Below, piece after piece: positions 37,495 through 46,611 of a stretch of DNA of 64,000 bases. Positions within the stretch are counted from its first letter, which is position 1, and the number at the start of each line of letters is the position of its first letter. The DNA is taken from NCBI RefSeq assembly GCF_004335015.1, contig NZ_RQRU01000007.1, positions 68,352 to 132,351 of the forward strand, read 5' to 3'. Source of the stretch: Psychrobacter pygoscelis (lineage in GTDB: Bacteria; Pseudomonadota; Gammaproteobacteria; Pseudomonadales; Moraxellaceae). Below the pieces are notes generated by a model. The model was not told the DNA's origin. It did no database searches and saw only the letters and a program-made list of their open reading frames with translations. The translations under genes were made by a program, and so were the position numbers.

Positions 37495-38394
37495 TTATTT
37501 GTTGTTATAGCCTCTGTCGATATAGCGGGTCAGCACAAATTTCTCTTTTGCTGACTCTTGACTTCTATCCTCCCGCATTACTATACCGATGACTGCTTCG
37601 ACATATTGCCACGAGCTGTCCTTGTCGATTAGCCGCCAGTCTCCTAATACATAGCGTATTTTATCGCCGCCATTGCCATCATTAGCTGCTGGCTCTTGTT
37701 CCGCTAGCCTATGTAGCGCTGGTCGGTGCGTATGACCGTGTAATAAGGCCTCGTAACATTGGACAGCTTGGCTTACCGCTTGGGCATTCACATCCATGAT
37801 AAAAGCTGCTTTTTTAGCGTTACCTTGTTGGCTTTTTTGCCGCATTTTATCGGCAATTTTCAGGCGATTTTCAAGAGATTTGTTCAATAAGTACCACTGA
37901 ACTAAGCGGCTGCGCATAAGCTTGCGAAAGCGCTGATAGGCCTTGTCATCGGTACATAAAGCATCACCATGCTCAAGGCGAAATCGCTGTTGACCAATGA
38001 CGAGGCTATAAGGCTCATAGATAAGGGTGCCGCCAAAGGTACTACAAAACGCCTGACCGAGTAAAAAGTCACGATTGCCATGCATGACGAGGATATCGCA
38101 GCCTCCTAAGCGTAGCTGTTTTAGCTCCTTGATTAGAGGCGTTATCCAGTGGGATTGTTTTTCGCTATCGTTCAATGATAGGTAAGCGTCATCGCCAATC
38201 CAAGCATCAAACCAGTCGCCTAGAATATAAAGCTGGCGCAGCTGGGGCAGTACTTGCAAATCGGCTAATAAAGTCAAAAAAGCCTGCACTAAGGCAGGCT
38301 CTGATGCAGATAAATGCAAATCACTAATAACGACCTGTTCAATATCATTTGGACAAGTCGTTAACAGATGATCATAGTTGATAAATTCACTCAT
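37495..38394 (-). CDS. lpxH: UDP-2,3-diacylglucosamine diphosphatase LpxH
   Basis: A calcineurin-type phosphoesterase of lipid A synthesis giving lipid X at the inner membrane. Metal motifs in order: ISDLHLS, GDWFDAWIGDD, HGNRDFLLG, LEHGDALC and HGHTHRP. At 299 residues it is longer than the 240-residue E. coli enzyme, with an insert after HRP and a C-terminal tail. It begins 12 bases after the cyclophilin stop and is probably cotranscribed with it. Confidence 0.94.
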   Translation of the reverse strand: MSEFINYDHLLTTCPNDIEQVVISDLHLSASEPALVQAFLTLLADLQVLPQLRQLYILGDWFDAWIGDDAYLSLNDSEKQSHWITPLIKELKQLRLGGCDILVMHGNRDFLLGQAFCSTFGGTLIYEPYSLVIGQQRFRLEHGDALCTDDKAYQRFRKLMRSRLVQWYLLNKSLENRLKIADKMRQKSQQGNAKKAAFIMDVNAQAVSQAVQCYEALLHGHTHRPALHRLAEQEPAANDGNGGDKIRYVLGDWRLIDKDSSWQYVEAVIGIVMREDRSQESAKEKFVLTRYIDRGYNNK

Positions 38395-38406
38395 GAATAT
38401 AGGGAG

Positions 38407-39069
38407 TTATTCGCTAATGATCTTTGCAGAGTTGATGATTACTGGCTCTTTTGGTACATCAGCATGCATGCCATAACGACCAGTTGGAACGCCTTCAATT
38501 TTGTGAACCACATCCATGCCGCTAGTGACCTTACCGAATACAGTATAGCCCCAACCTTGCAAGTTTTTGCCGGTGTGATTCAAAAAGCCATTGTCTTTAA
38601 GATTAATGAAAAACTGACTGGTCGCTGAGTTAGGATCTTGCGTTCTGGCCATGGCGATCGTGCCCTCATCATTCTTAAGGCCATTATCGGCTTCAATTTT
38701 GATAGGAGCATTGGTAGACTTCTCGTTCATGTCCGCATCCATACCGCCGCCTTGGATCATAAAATCGCCAATGACACGGTGGAAGATCGTACCGTCATAG
38801 TGACCAGATTTGACGTAATCTAGGAAGTTTTTGACGGTATTAGGTGCTTTTTCTTCGTTTAATTCAATGACGATTTCGCCCATCGTAGTGTCAAGTTGAA
38901 CAACTGGCATGTCACTCATGTGTGTCTCCTTTAGGTTTGGATTGGTGTTTGAGGTGATGTTTGATGTTGAATTTATAGTAGGATTACTAACGCAGCCCAT
39001 AAACAGGATTGGCAGTAACAAGCTCGAACGGCCTAGTGTTTTAATATTGGGTAGTTTAAGGGTAGTCAC
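38407..39069 (-). CDS. Cyclophilin-type peptidyl-prolyl isomerase with two plausible starts
   Basis: The catalytic domain ([31 protein letters not shown]) is a PpiB-type cyclophilin. Two starts are supported. The GTG at 39069 has AAGGA six bases upstream and adds a lipoprotein-like leader: charged start, hydrophobic stretch, a lipobox-like end FMGC with Cys26, then an Asn/Ser/Thr-rich tether. The internal ATG at 38919 (residue 51) has AAAGGAG six bases upstream and yields a plain 170-residue cytosolic PpiB. Both forms may be made. It precedes lpxH, as ppiB does in E. coli. Confidence 0.9.
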   Translation of the reverse strand: MTTLKLPNIKTLGRSSLLLPILFMGCVSNPTINSTSNITSNTNPNLKETHMSDMPVVQLDTTMGEIVIELNEEKAPNTVKNFLDYVKSGHYDGTIFHRVIGDFMIQGGGMDADMNEKSTNAPIKIEADNGLKNDEGTIAMARTQDPNSATSQFFINLKDNGFLNHTGKNLQGWGYTVFGKVTSGMDVVHKIEGVPTGRYGMHADVPKEPVIINSAKIISE

Positions 39070-39637
39070 ACGTTATCCTTATTAAGTTAGTGGGCGCGAA
39101 AGGGTTGTATGAATCTAAGTGATAATTCATCGTTAGCTGGTATATGGTCCAGTTAGTGAAGAACATCACGCGCTGCTTTATAAGGGCTTAATCTTAATAT
39201 AGAGCCGCTAAAAGAAGCCTGCTGATTAGCCCGTAGTCTAACGACTTTTTTGCAAGCTGTCATGTATTGGTATGTATGAGTATCTCGCTATATCTTTTTA
39301 TAACCAGCGCGATAAAGTTGAGCTACCTTAACATCGCTACTATGTGATTAAAAATTGATAGCAGGACGCCGCTTGACCTGATTTGTATATTTTTATTTTT
39401 AACTGACTATAGCTGTCTAAGGCAGTTATGGTGATATAGTCGGCCCACAATAAAACTGTTACGGTGTCATCCTCACTAGCAGCCATACTAATGTATAACC
39501 TGCGCTCGGCTTTCTTGTACCAATATTATTGTGGATTGACTATAGATTTGCCCGTCAGTTTAAAAACGATATCAATTCATTGGACGGTTTTGTTACAATA
39601 GCAATCATTTATTGAATTAATATTGAGAGTTTAAGCT
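39070..39637. other. Divergent cyclophilin-glnS intergenic region
   Basis: About 570 bases with no gene. An extended -10 TGTTACAAT lies at 39591-39599 on the plus strand, with TCAATT at about 16 bases spacing as a possible -35, 40 bases before glnS. The rest shows no clear feature. Confidence 0.45.
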
Positions 39638-41377
39638 ATGACTGATACTGCAAATGCCAGTACTGAGAAAAATGACTTTATTCGTCATATTATTAGGGAA
39701 GACTTAGCGGCACAAAAATATGAGCAGATCGTCACTCGCTTTCCGCCCGAGCCTAATGGATATCTGCATCTAGGGCATGTAAAGTCTATTTGCCTGAATT
39801 TTGGGGTTGCCGAAGAGTTCGGTGGTATCTGTCATTTGCGCTATGACGACACCAATCCGACCGCCGAAAAGCAAGATTATATCGATAATATCAAAAAAGA
39901 TGTTAAGTGGCTTGGTTTTGACTGGGTGGGCGAGGCGCGTCATGCCTCTAGCTATTTTGATCAGCTCTATAAATGGGCAGTACAGCTTATAGAGCAAGGC
40001 GATGCTTATGTGGACTTACAGACGCCAGAGCAGATCAAGGATAACCGTGGCTCATTTGCTGAGCCAGGCAAACCCTCACCACAGCGTGATGCAAGCGTAG
40101 AGGAAAATCTGCAGCGTTTTGCCGATATGAGAAATGGCAAATACGCTGAAGGCGAAGCCGTACTGCGCGCTAAGATCGATATGGCAAGCCCTAATATGAA
40201 CCTGCGTGACCCTATCATCTACCGCGTCATGCACCAAAGTCATCATCAGACGGGTGATGCTTGGTGTATCTATCCTATGTATGATTTTGCTCATCCACTA
40301 TCAGACGCTATCGAGGGTATTACCCATTCGATCTGTACGCTAGAGTTTGAGGACCATCGACCATTTTATGAGTGGGTGGTGGACAAGATAGGCAAAAAGG
40401 GCGGTATTGAGACGCCGCCGCATCAGTATGAATTTAGCCGTTTAAACGTCGATCATACCTTGACCAGTAAGCGTAAGCTCAAGCAGCTGGTTGATGAAGG
40501 AGTCGTTAGTGGTTGGGACGATCCACGTATGCCGACAGTCGCCGGTATGCGCCGCCGTGGTTATACGCCAGAAGGTCTGCGCGACTTCTGTGATCGTGTT
40601 GGTGTGGCTAAGGCAGACGGCGTGGTTGATTTTCGCTTGTTAGAATTCAGCATTCGCCAGTCGCTTGAGACCACGACAGCGCGTGGAATGGCGGTGTTAA
40701 ACCCCCTAAAAGTGACAATTACCAACTTTAATGACGCGGTGGCACAGTGGGAAGACCTCAAGGCTGAGGGCGTCAATGCCCGTTGGGACGATGCTCAGCA
40801 AACCCTGTGGCTGACTCAGCCTAAGCATCCCAATGTCGATATGGGTGAGCGCGAGATTCCATTTACCGAGACCATTTATATCGACCAAGGTGACTATGAA
40901 CTTGAGCCGCCAAAAGGCTATAAGCGTCTATCGCCAGAGAAGACGGAGATTCGCCTGCGAAACACCTATTGCTTGGCCGTCACTGAGCATATCTTAGATG
41001 AAGCGGGCAATGTGGTCGAGCTAAAAGCCACTATTGACCCGACGACCTTGGGTAAAAACCCTGAAGGCCGAAAAGTCAAAGGTGTTATTCACTGGGTATC
41101 AGCTAGCCAAGGCGTACCTGCGACTGTGCGACTCTATGAGCAGCTATTTGCGGTAGAAGATCCTAGTAGTGTTAGCGATGTGCATGAGGCTTTAAATCTT
41201 AATTCGTTAACGGAGTTAGCCGCAGTGGTTGAGCCATCATTGGCCAATAGCGATGCGGGTACTCGCTTTCAGTTTGAGCGCGAAGGTTATTTCATCGCTG
41301 ATAGTGAAGAACACAGTAATGACAAGCCAGTGTTTAACCAAATCGTTAGCTTGCGAGATACTTTCAAACCAGGTTAA
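39638..41377 (+). CDS. glnS: Glutaminyl-tRNA synthetase
   Basis: A class I synthetase of 579 residues. RFPPEPNGYLHLGHVKSI carries the HIGH-type motif, RYDDTNP follows, and LTSKRKL is the KMSKS-type loop. EFSRLNVDHTLTSKRKLKQL and the C-terminal beta barrels match GlnRS and not GluRS. A GAGAG sequence precedes the ATG. Single gene with its own terminator. Confidence 0.97.
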   Translation: MTDTANASTEKNDFIRHIIREDLAAQKYEQIVTRFPPEPNGYLHLGHVKSICLNFGVAEEFGGICHLRYDDTNPTAEKQDYIDNIKKDVKWLGFDWVGEARHASSYFDQLYKWAVQLIEQGDAYVDLQTPEQIKDNRGSFAEPGKPSPQRDASVEENLQRFADMRNGKYAEGEAVLRAKIDMASPNMNLRDPIIYRVMHQSHHQTGDAWCIYPMYDFAHPLSDAIEGITHSICTLEFEDHRPFYEWVVDKIGKKGGIETPPHQYEFSRLNVDHTLTSKRKLKQLVDEGVVSGWDDPRMPTVAGMRRRGYTPEGLRDFCDRVGVAKADGVVDFRLLEFSIRQSLETTTARGMAVLNPLKVTITNFNDAVAQWEDLKAEGVNARWDDAQQTLWLTQPKHPNVDMGEREIPFTETIYIDQGDYELEPPKGYKRLSPEKTEIRLRNTYCLAVTEHILDEAGNVVELKATIDPTTLGKNPEGRKVKGVIHWVSASQGVPATVRLYEQLFAVEDPSSVSDVHEALNLNSLTELAAVVEPSLANSDAGTRFQFEREGYFIADSEEHSNDKPVFNQIVSLRDTFKPG

Positions 41378-41407
41378 TTAGAGTAAACTGCTTACACTGT
41401 AGTGAAT

Positions 41408-41435
41408 AAAAGACTTATCCTCGGATAGGTCTTTT
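41408..41435 (+). terminator. glnS terminator
   Basis: AAAAGACTTATC pairs with GATAGGTCTTTT (one G-U) around a 4-base loop and runs into seven T. Confidence 0.88.
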
Positions 41436-41676
41436 TTTGTAAGTGGCTTTAGCGCTTAAGCGAATTTACAGAGCTAGTGCTTAGCCAGTCACAAGACTTA
41501 GTTTACAGGGCGAACTTGTCAACGCATTCGGGCTTAGGGGCTTGGTTACGTGGCTGTAATATTCATATTTTGCATATAGGTTTTACAATAGAGCACATTA
41601 ATATCATATAGGTTATTGTTAATATAACTAGGATAATTAATCATTGATAATCAACAACCAAATAAGGAGTCTGACA

Positions 41677-42315
41677 ATGGCAAGTTTACGCTTAGGTGAT
41701 ACTGCACCCAACTTTGATGCTCAAACCACTGAAGGTGATATTAATTTCCATGAGTGGGCAGGCGATAATTGGGTAGTGTTATTCTCGCATCCTGCTGACT
41801 TTACACCAGTCTGTACTACTGAGCTTGGCCGAGCTGCTGCCTTAAATGGCGAGTTTCAAAAGCGCGGTGTCAAGCCAATTTGTATCTCTGTTGATAGCCT
41901 TGAAGATCATACCGAGTGGTGCAAAGATATTGGAGAGACCCAAGGGACACCAATGAACTTTCCAATCATTGCTGATCCTGAAAAAACAGTGGCTAATCTC
42001 TATGACATGATTCACCCGAATGCCGATAATACTGCCACAGTTCGTAGTGTCTTTATTATTGACCCCAATAAAAAGGTGCGTCTAACGCTGACTTACCCCG
42101 CCAGCTGTGGCCGTAACTTCGACGAGATTATCCGTGTCATTGATGCGCTTCAGCTTTCTGATGAGTACAACATCGCCACCCCAGTTGATTGGCAAGATGG
42201 TGATGATGTCATCATTCCACCTAGCGTCAAAAACGAAGATATCGCTGCCAACTATCCTAAAGGTCATAAAGAAATCAAACCGTATCTGCGAACCACACCT
42301 GCGCCGAATAAGTAA
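41677..42315 (+). CDS. 1-Cys type peroxiredoxin (Prx6/AhpC-TSA family)
   Basis: Reduces peroxides by its peroxidatic Cys in SHPADFTPVCTTELG. The long C-terminal arm (LTYPASCGRNFDEIIRVIDAL and VDWQDGDDVIIPPSV) assigns it to the Prx6 group. The open frame starts at 41644, but the ATG at 41677 with AAGGAG gives the usual MASLRLGD N-terminus and 212 residues. It stands alone between terminators. Confidence 0.93.
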   Translation: MASLRLGDTAPNFDAQTTEGDINFHEWAGDNWVVLFSHPADFTPVCTTELGRAAALNGEFQKRGVKPICISVDSLEDHTEWCKDIGETQGTPMNFPIIADPEKTVANLYDMIHPNADNTATVRSVFIIDPNKKVRLTLTYPASCGRNFDEIIRVIDALQLSDEYNIATPVDWQDGDDVIIPPSVKNEDIAANYPKGHKEIKPYLRTTPAPNK

Positions 42316-42351
42316 TAGTTAACTTAATAGTTACGGTAAAAACTAATTTAG

Positions 42352-42380
42352 ACCCTGTGACATAAGTTGCAGGGTTTTTT
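42352..42380 (+). terminator. Peroxiredoxin terminator
   Basis: ACCCTG and CAGGGT pair over a 12-base loop and are followed by six T. Confidence 0.72.
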
Positions 42381-42441
42381 ATTGGCTAAGACTAAGTAAT
42401 AGTAGCCTGAGAAACTATCGCTAACTTAATTTCGCTAAGTT

Positions 42442-42450
42442 TGCTATCAT
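42442..42450 (+). promoter_or_regulatory. Extended -10 promoter candidate of the GST-like gene
   Basis: TGCTATCAT, a TG-extended -10, lies 60 bases before the start codon. No good -35 is present, as expected for extended -10 promoters. Confidence 0.5.
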
Positions 42451-42510
42451 AAACTAAGGACACATTTATTAAGATTTAACCTTGTTTAGTCATGACAAAA
42501 GGAGTTTGAA

Positions 42511-43164
42511 ATGAAAAAGTTATATTTAACTAGGACCGCCCCAAACCCGAGAAAAGTTGTTATTTTATTGGCTGCAAAAGGGATTGATGTCGATAATATG
42601 GACGATCTAGAGGTTGTCGACGTTGATTTTGCCAAGCGCGAGCAGTTTTCAGAGTCTTTTACCCAGATGAACCCGATGCAGACCGTGCCGGTATTGACCT
42701 TAGAAGATGGAACGGTGCTCAATGATTCGCAGGCGATCTGTGAGTATCTCGACCGCGTCTATGGTGAGCGCTCGGTGATGGGTAATGACGTGGTACAGCG
42801 GGCGAAGGTCTGTGCCATGCGCCGGATCGCTGAGCTTGAAGTCTTGTATAATTTTATGTTGGCATTTCAGCACAGTCATCCCTCTAAAGCAGAGCGCGTT
42901 GATCAGGTTCCAGACTTTGCGCCTAAATCTATCGAGCGGGCTATCAAGGCGTTACCTTACTTTGAAAACGTATTAAAGGACAGTCAGTATCTGGTCAATG
43001 ATCAGTTTAGCTATGCAGATATTGTCCTATATATTGCCTTGGATTTTGGCCGGATACTGAAAGTCGATCCAAAAGCGCAGGGCGAGGGCATAGCGCGCTT
43101 TTATACGATGATGGACGATCGATTCAACCTGCAAAAGATGAGTGAAGACAGTCATAAAGTGTAA
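42511..43164 (+). CDS. Glutathione S-transferase family protein (SspA-like)
   Basis: An N-terminal thioredoxin-fold domain (LYLTRTAPNPRKVVILLAAKGI, then MQTVPVLTLEDG and LNDSQAICEYLD) and an all-helical C-terminal domain. It could be a true GST or an SspA-type RNA polymerase-associated factor. SspA proteins usually sit next to sspB and the rpsI/rplM operon, which is not the case here, so the GST reading is at least as likely. AAAGGAG precedes the ATG. Confidence 0.78.
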   Translation: MKKLYLTRTAPNPRKVVILLAAKGIDVDNMDDLEVVDVDFAKREQFSESFTQMNPMQTVPVLTLEDGTVLNDSQAICEYLDRVYGERSVMGNDVVQRAKVCAMRRIAELEVLYNFMLAFQHSHPSKAERVDQVPDFAPKSIERAIKALPYFENVLKDSQYLVNDQFSYADIVLYIALDFGRILKVDPKAQGEGIARFYTMMDDRFNLQKMSEDSHKV

Positions 43165-43290
43165 GACAAAAGCACTTACGGTGATTGGTTGCGCTAGCGA
43201 TAATGAGCTGACGATACAATCTATACTGAGCTAAAATCGTATAAACCAATTTTAGTTACTGTGTTAAATAATCAGAGGTTAAGGAGCCTT

Positions 43291-44142
43291 ATGTCTAATA
43301 AGTTATTAACATCGTCCGCTGCTATGCTGGCGAGCACTCTCATATTAGTAGGCTGTCAGAATACAACCTCACTTGAGCACCTAAAAAAAGCTAAGACGAC
43401 GGTTAGCGTTGAGGAGACGAGTATGACTGGGAGTGATAAGTCAGCTACAGAAGCGAAGATTACCCCAGAGATGCTGTCGCGCTATCATTGGACCTTAGTG
43501 AGTGCCGCCGATAATAACAATCAACCAGTGGCTGAGCTTGAGCGGTTAAATACAGCTGAACAAGAAGCCACCCTAGCATTTACCCTAAATACTTTATCTC
43601 CTAGTGTTGGCTGCAATCAAATGTCGGTCGGCTATGAAGTGACTAACAATGTACTACAGACCAAAGGGCAGATGACCTCGACTTTGATGGGCTGTGGTGA
43701 CATGCAGCCTGCTGAGTCTAAGCTAGCAAGTTTGGTAGCGGGCACTAGTCAGCTGGTATTAAATGATGGCGCAGCCCCTACGCTGACACAGATTACCGAT
43801 GATAAGGTCACCTTGATCTGGCAAGGAGAAATGACGGCGCAAGCTAAATATGGCCAGGAAGGAAAGACCCTATTTTGGGCAGTAGATCATGAGCCGCAGC
43901 CTTGCCCTGATGGGACAATAACTTGTCTAAAAGTGAAGACTATTAGCTACGATGAGCAAGGTATTAAGTCTGATGAAGGCGACTGGAGACTGTTTAGCGG
44001 CAGGATTCAAGGCTTCACTCATGACGACTCACAGGATCAAGTGGTACGTCTAAAGCGCTATGTCATTGATCCTAGTGATGTTAAAGGTAAGCAAATTATT
44101 TATGTGCTAGATACGGTGATTGAAAGTCAAAGTGTTGAATAA
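43291..44142 (+). CDS. META and DUF4377 domain lipoprotein (HslJ-like)
   Basis: A lipoprotein signal ends in LILVGC (Cys22). Residues about 65-185 form a META domain as in heat-inducible HslJ (SPSVGCNQMSVGYEV, STLMGC), and the C-terminal part PCPDGTITCLKVKTI..WRLFSGRIQGF is a DUF4377 domain. The META domain is linked to novobiocin resistance and envelope stress in E. coli HslJ; DUF4377 has no known role. The open frame begins at 43261, but AAGGAG four bases before the ATG at 43291 decides the start. Confidence 0.88.
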   Translation: MSNKLLTSSAAMLASTLILVGCQNTTSLEHLKKAKTTVSVEETSMTGSDKSATEAKITPEMLSRYHWTLVSAADNNNQPVAELERLNTAEQEATLAFTLNTLSPSVGCNQMSVGYEVTNNVLQTKGQMTSTLMGCGDMQPAESKLASLVAGTSQLVLNDGAAPTLTQITDDKVTLIWQGEMTAQAKYGQEGKTLFWAVDHEPQPCPDGTITCLKVKTISYDEQGIKSDEGDWRLFSGRIQGFTHDDSQDQVVRLKRYVIDPSDVKGKQIIYVLDTVIESQSVE

Positions 44143-44333
44143 CTCTGGCGCAGACTATGAATTGATATGACAAATGAGGGACTGTAATAAATAATGCTTG
44201 AGAGGTTACTAAGCAGCTTGAGAGGTACTGAGGATTCAGCGCTGTATAGGTTATGGAGTCACTGGTTAACAACTTCAAAACAGCCTCAAGATAGATCGTC
44301 AGTCAGAGATAAAAACACATTAGTCAGCCAATA

Positions 44334-44370
44334 AAAAAAGCAGCGTTATTACGATAGCGCTGCTTTTTTT
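44334..44370. terminator. Bidirectional terminator between the META lipoprotein gene and ruvC
   Basis: AGCAGCG and CGCTGCT form a stem with A- and T-runs on either side, between convergent genes. Confidence 0.88.
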
Positions 44371-44375
44371 CTAAG

Positions 44376-44960
44376 TTAGCGAAGGTTAGTGATATCTTCT
44401 TCAGACAGTCGCCAGCGGCCTTTTTTCTTAGAAGTACTGCGCCCCCGAAGCGCAGTGTTCATCAGTAGTTTATTCATAGAATGACTTGAGTGCGCGTGAC
44501 AGATGGCACAGGCAAGACCATCAGCGGCATCTTGCTGGGGAGTGACTTCTAGCTTGAGGATGCGGCAGACCATCTCTTGAACTTGCTCTTTACCTGCTGC
44601 ACCATAGCCACAAACAGCCTGCTTAATCTGCCGCGCCGTATATTCTGACACCTCTAAATCTAAGGCGACTAACGCAGCAATAGCAGCGCCGCGTGCTTGC
44701 CCCAGCTTTAGCGCTGAGTCGGGGTTTTCAGCCATAAATACTTGCTCAACAGCAGTATGAATTGGCTCATTACCATATTTAAGATAGTGCTGGGTGATGC
44801 GTGTCACCCCATTAAAGATACGTTTTAGACGCTCGGGCATCTCGCGAGTCTCGGTCTTAATAGTGCCAGCATCTAAATATTCTAGCTTATCACCAGTCTG
44901 ATGAATGATGCCATAGCCTGTCATACGTGAGCCTGGATCGATTCCGATAATAATCGCCAT
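44376..44960 (-). CDS. ruvC: Holliday junction resolvase RuvC
   Basis: A dimeric nuclease that cuts four-way junctions. [16 protein letters not shown] holds the first catalytic Asp, [23 protein letters not shown] the Glu, and the C-terminal [15 protein letters not shown] the last acidic pair. Length 194 has an extra basic tail of about 20 residues. It is separate from ruvA and ruvB, which lie 17 kb away on the other strand. Confidence 0.96.
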   Translation of the reverse strand: MAIIIGIDPGSRMTGYGIIHQTGDKLEYLDAGTIKTETREMPERLKRIFNGVTRITQHYLKYGNEPIHTAVEQVFMAENPDSALKLGQARGAAIAALVALDLEVSEYTARQIKQAVCGYGAAGKEQVQEMVCRILKLEVTPQQDAADGLACAICHAHSSHSMNKLLMNTALRGRSTSKKKGRWRLSEEDITNLR

Positions 44961-45126
44961 AGTACAAAGTGCCTGTATAAAGTATTCAGATTAAACAAAA
45001 CAATGATATCAATAGCTATTATAAGTAGCTTGCGTGTGGGTAGGCCATAATAATTGGCTCTGAGCATTATTGATGGTCTTTGATAGTTTTGCTTAAAAAA
45101 GTAAATTGAATTTGATAGTATAGCAG

Positions 45127-45162
45127 GCCGTCCCCATATACCTTATTATCGACGGCTTTTTT
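45127..45162 (+). terminator. Hairpin with T-run upstream of fxsA
   Basis: GCCGTC and GACGGC pair around an 18-base loop and are followed by TTTTTT, about 60 bases before the fxsA start. It could be an attenuator in an fxsA leader, or a terminator for upstream transcription. Confidence 0.4.
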
Positions 45163-45222
45163 ATTGGCACTTTTAGCCTTAATTCTAAATTCATTTATTC
45201 TTTTATCGTAGGACGACGTATT

Positions 45223-45843
45223 ATGGGTCAGATTGTTGGCATCGCCATCGTATGGTTTATCATTGAGATGTTACTGTGGTATCTCATTGCCCAGTTTATC
45301 AGCGGTTGGTGGGTGTTTTTTTGGTTTATTGTCGCTGCAGTTATTGGTATCACCTTAATCCGAAAAGGCTTAGCTACCCTAAACCCTATGGCGCAGCAGA
45401 TGAAAGCAGGCGGTATGATGAATCCTGCCATGCGTCCACCTGAGAATACGATGATAAAGAGTGTGGCGATGGCTGTGGCCGGTCTCTTATTACTTATCCC
45501 CGGTATCATTAGTGATGTATTGGCACTATTGGTAATATTGCCTCCGGTCCAAAAGAAGCTGAAAGATATGGCCAATAATTACGTCATGAACAACCAACAA
45601 AAAATGATGGAAATGATGGCCAAGCAAATGGGCGGTCAAAATCCGTTTGGCGGTATGGGTGGTCAAAGTGGCAATCCCTTTGGCGGCTCGCAAAATCCAT
45701 TTGGCGGTATGGGCGGAAAGCCTACCAACGGTTCTGCTAGTCCTTTTGGCAATGTGTTTAAGCAGAATACAACAGTCGAGGGTACTGCGAAGACGGTGCA
45801 AAAGGATGTCAAAAAGATTACCAAGTCTGCCAATGATGAATAG
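45223..45843 (+). CDS. fxsA: FxsA family membrane protein
   Basis: Membrane helices lie at about residues 5-25, 27-45 and 80-105, with the FxsA signature GITLIRKGLATL and LLLIPGIISDVLALLVILPPV. FxsA proteins are inner-membrane proteins; the E. coli one relieves F-plasmid exclusion of phage T7. The C-terminal 80 residues are hydrophilic and contain repeats of NPFGG(M)GG, a Gly/Met/Phe-rich low-complexity tract. TAGGA precedes the ATG. Confidence 0.9.
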   Translation: MGQIVGIAIVWFIIEMLLWYLIAQFISGWWVFFWFIVAAVIGITLIRKGLATLNPMAQQMKAGGMMNPAMRPPENTMIKSVAMAVAGLLLLIPGIISDVLALLVILPPVQKKLKDMANNYVMNNQQKMMEMMAKQMGGQNPFGGMGGQSGNPFGGSQNPFGGMGGKPTNGSASPFGNVFKQNTTVEGTAKTVQKDVKKITKSANDE

Positions 45844-45911
45844 ACGGCTGAGCACGGCTATAGAACCATCGCGCAAATCCTGTAATGCTTGAAGATTAAA
45901 AGCTAGCAATA

Positions 45912-45944
45912 AAAAACCCCCTTTCAATTTGAAAGGGGGTTTTT
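45912..45944. terminator. Strong bidirectional terminator after fxsA
   Basis: A perfect 14-bp stem (45912-45925 with 45931-45944) containing CCCCC/GGGGG, with A-run and T-run ends. It can stop fxsA transcripts and leftward transcripts from the 6S RNA side. Confidence 0.93.
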
Positions 45945-46139
45945 ACTAGTAACCACTCAAGATACAGCGATCTAACAAACAGTTGCTCATAATATAGTTG
46001 GTCAATACAAGATGAGCTATGCTTTTAGTGAGGCAGTAACTTGCCCCGTTAATTACTGAAGTAAAAATAAAGGGGTTAAGGTTTGCCTAAAACAGTCATT
46101 TTTTAACTAAAATAATAAACAGAGACTTAAAGCAACAGA

Positions 46140-46331
46140 ATTTAGAACCAGAGTGCCGCTGTAGAATGGGGACCCAGAACCGTGAAGTTCAGGGCGGATA
46201 CGTCATTGTCTCTTAAGGTTTCCTGAGACACTGCAAGCAGTGCAGGCATACACAATGAGACAATAGGTAGCGCATCCTTTAAAGTATTATCGGCTCGGGG
46301 AATATCATCCACTGGCGAACACTCCAGAGTC
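46140..46331 (-). ncRNA. ssrS: 6S RNA
   Basis: Read on the minus strand, the sequence follows gammaproteobacterial 6S RNA throughout: GTGTTCGC-AGTGG at the 5' side, the highly conserved CCCCGAGCCGATA, a GAAACCTTAAGAGAC segment, CCGCCCTGAAC, GGTTCTGGGTCC and the 3' GCGGCACTCTGG that pairs back to the 5' GGAGTG. The size of about 190 nt is normal. 6S RNA imitates an open promoter and holds the sigma-70 RNA polymerase holoenzyme in stationary phase. The usual downstream fau/ygfA gene is absent, and fxsA and gpmI flank it on the other strand. The 3' end is approximate. Confidence 0.93.
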
Positions 46332-46336
46332 TGTTA

Positions 46337-46365
46337 ATGATACCCAAAGCACTTTGATAATGCAA
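46337..46365 (-). promoter_or_regulatory. 6S RNA promoter
   Basis: On the minus strand TTGCAT (46360-46365), exactly 17 bases and TATCAT (46337-46342) are present. Transcription would start at an A near 46330, which coincides with the expected 5' end of the 6S RNA. Confidence 0.8.
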
Positions 46366-46611
46366 GTTGAGGCCGCTGAGGATACAGATAATTACGATTA
46401 AAATAAAGGTGAATAATTACCAAAAAAACCTCAGGTATTTTAGTCAGTTGTAAACTATAGCTTACAATATAACTCTGTGGTTTTCGGTGGATTTTCGGCA
46501 AATTTGCTTTCTGTGGTAATATAGTGAGGTTTATAAACCCTTATATTATTTAACTTGTAGTTTTCTAATAAGATATATAACTCACTAATTCCACAGTAGG
46601 AGCGTTAATTT

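Noticed and set aside
41633..41655. GATAAT-rich stretch before the peroxiredoxin gene, possibly a Fur or OxyR site
   Set aside because: The best Fur alignment is only about 12 of 19, and no OxyR tetranucleotide pattern could be made out.
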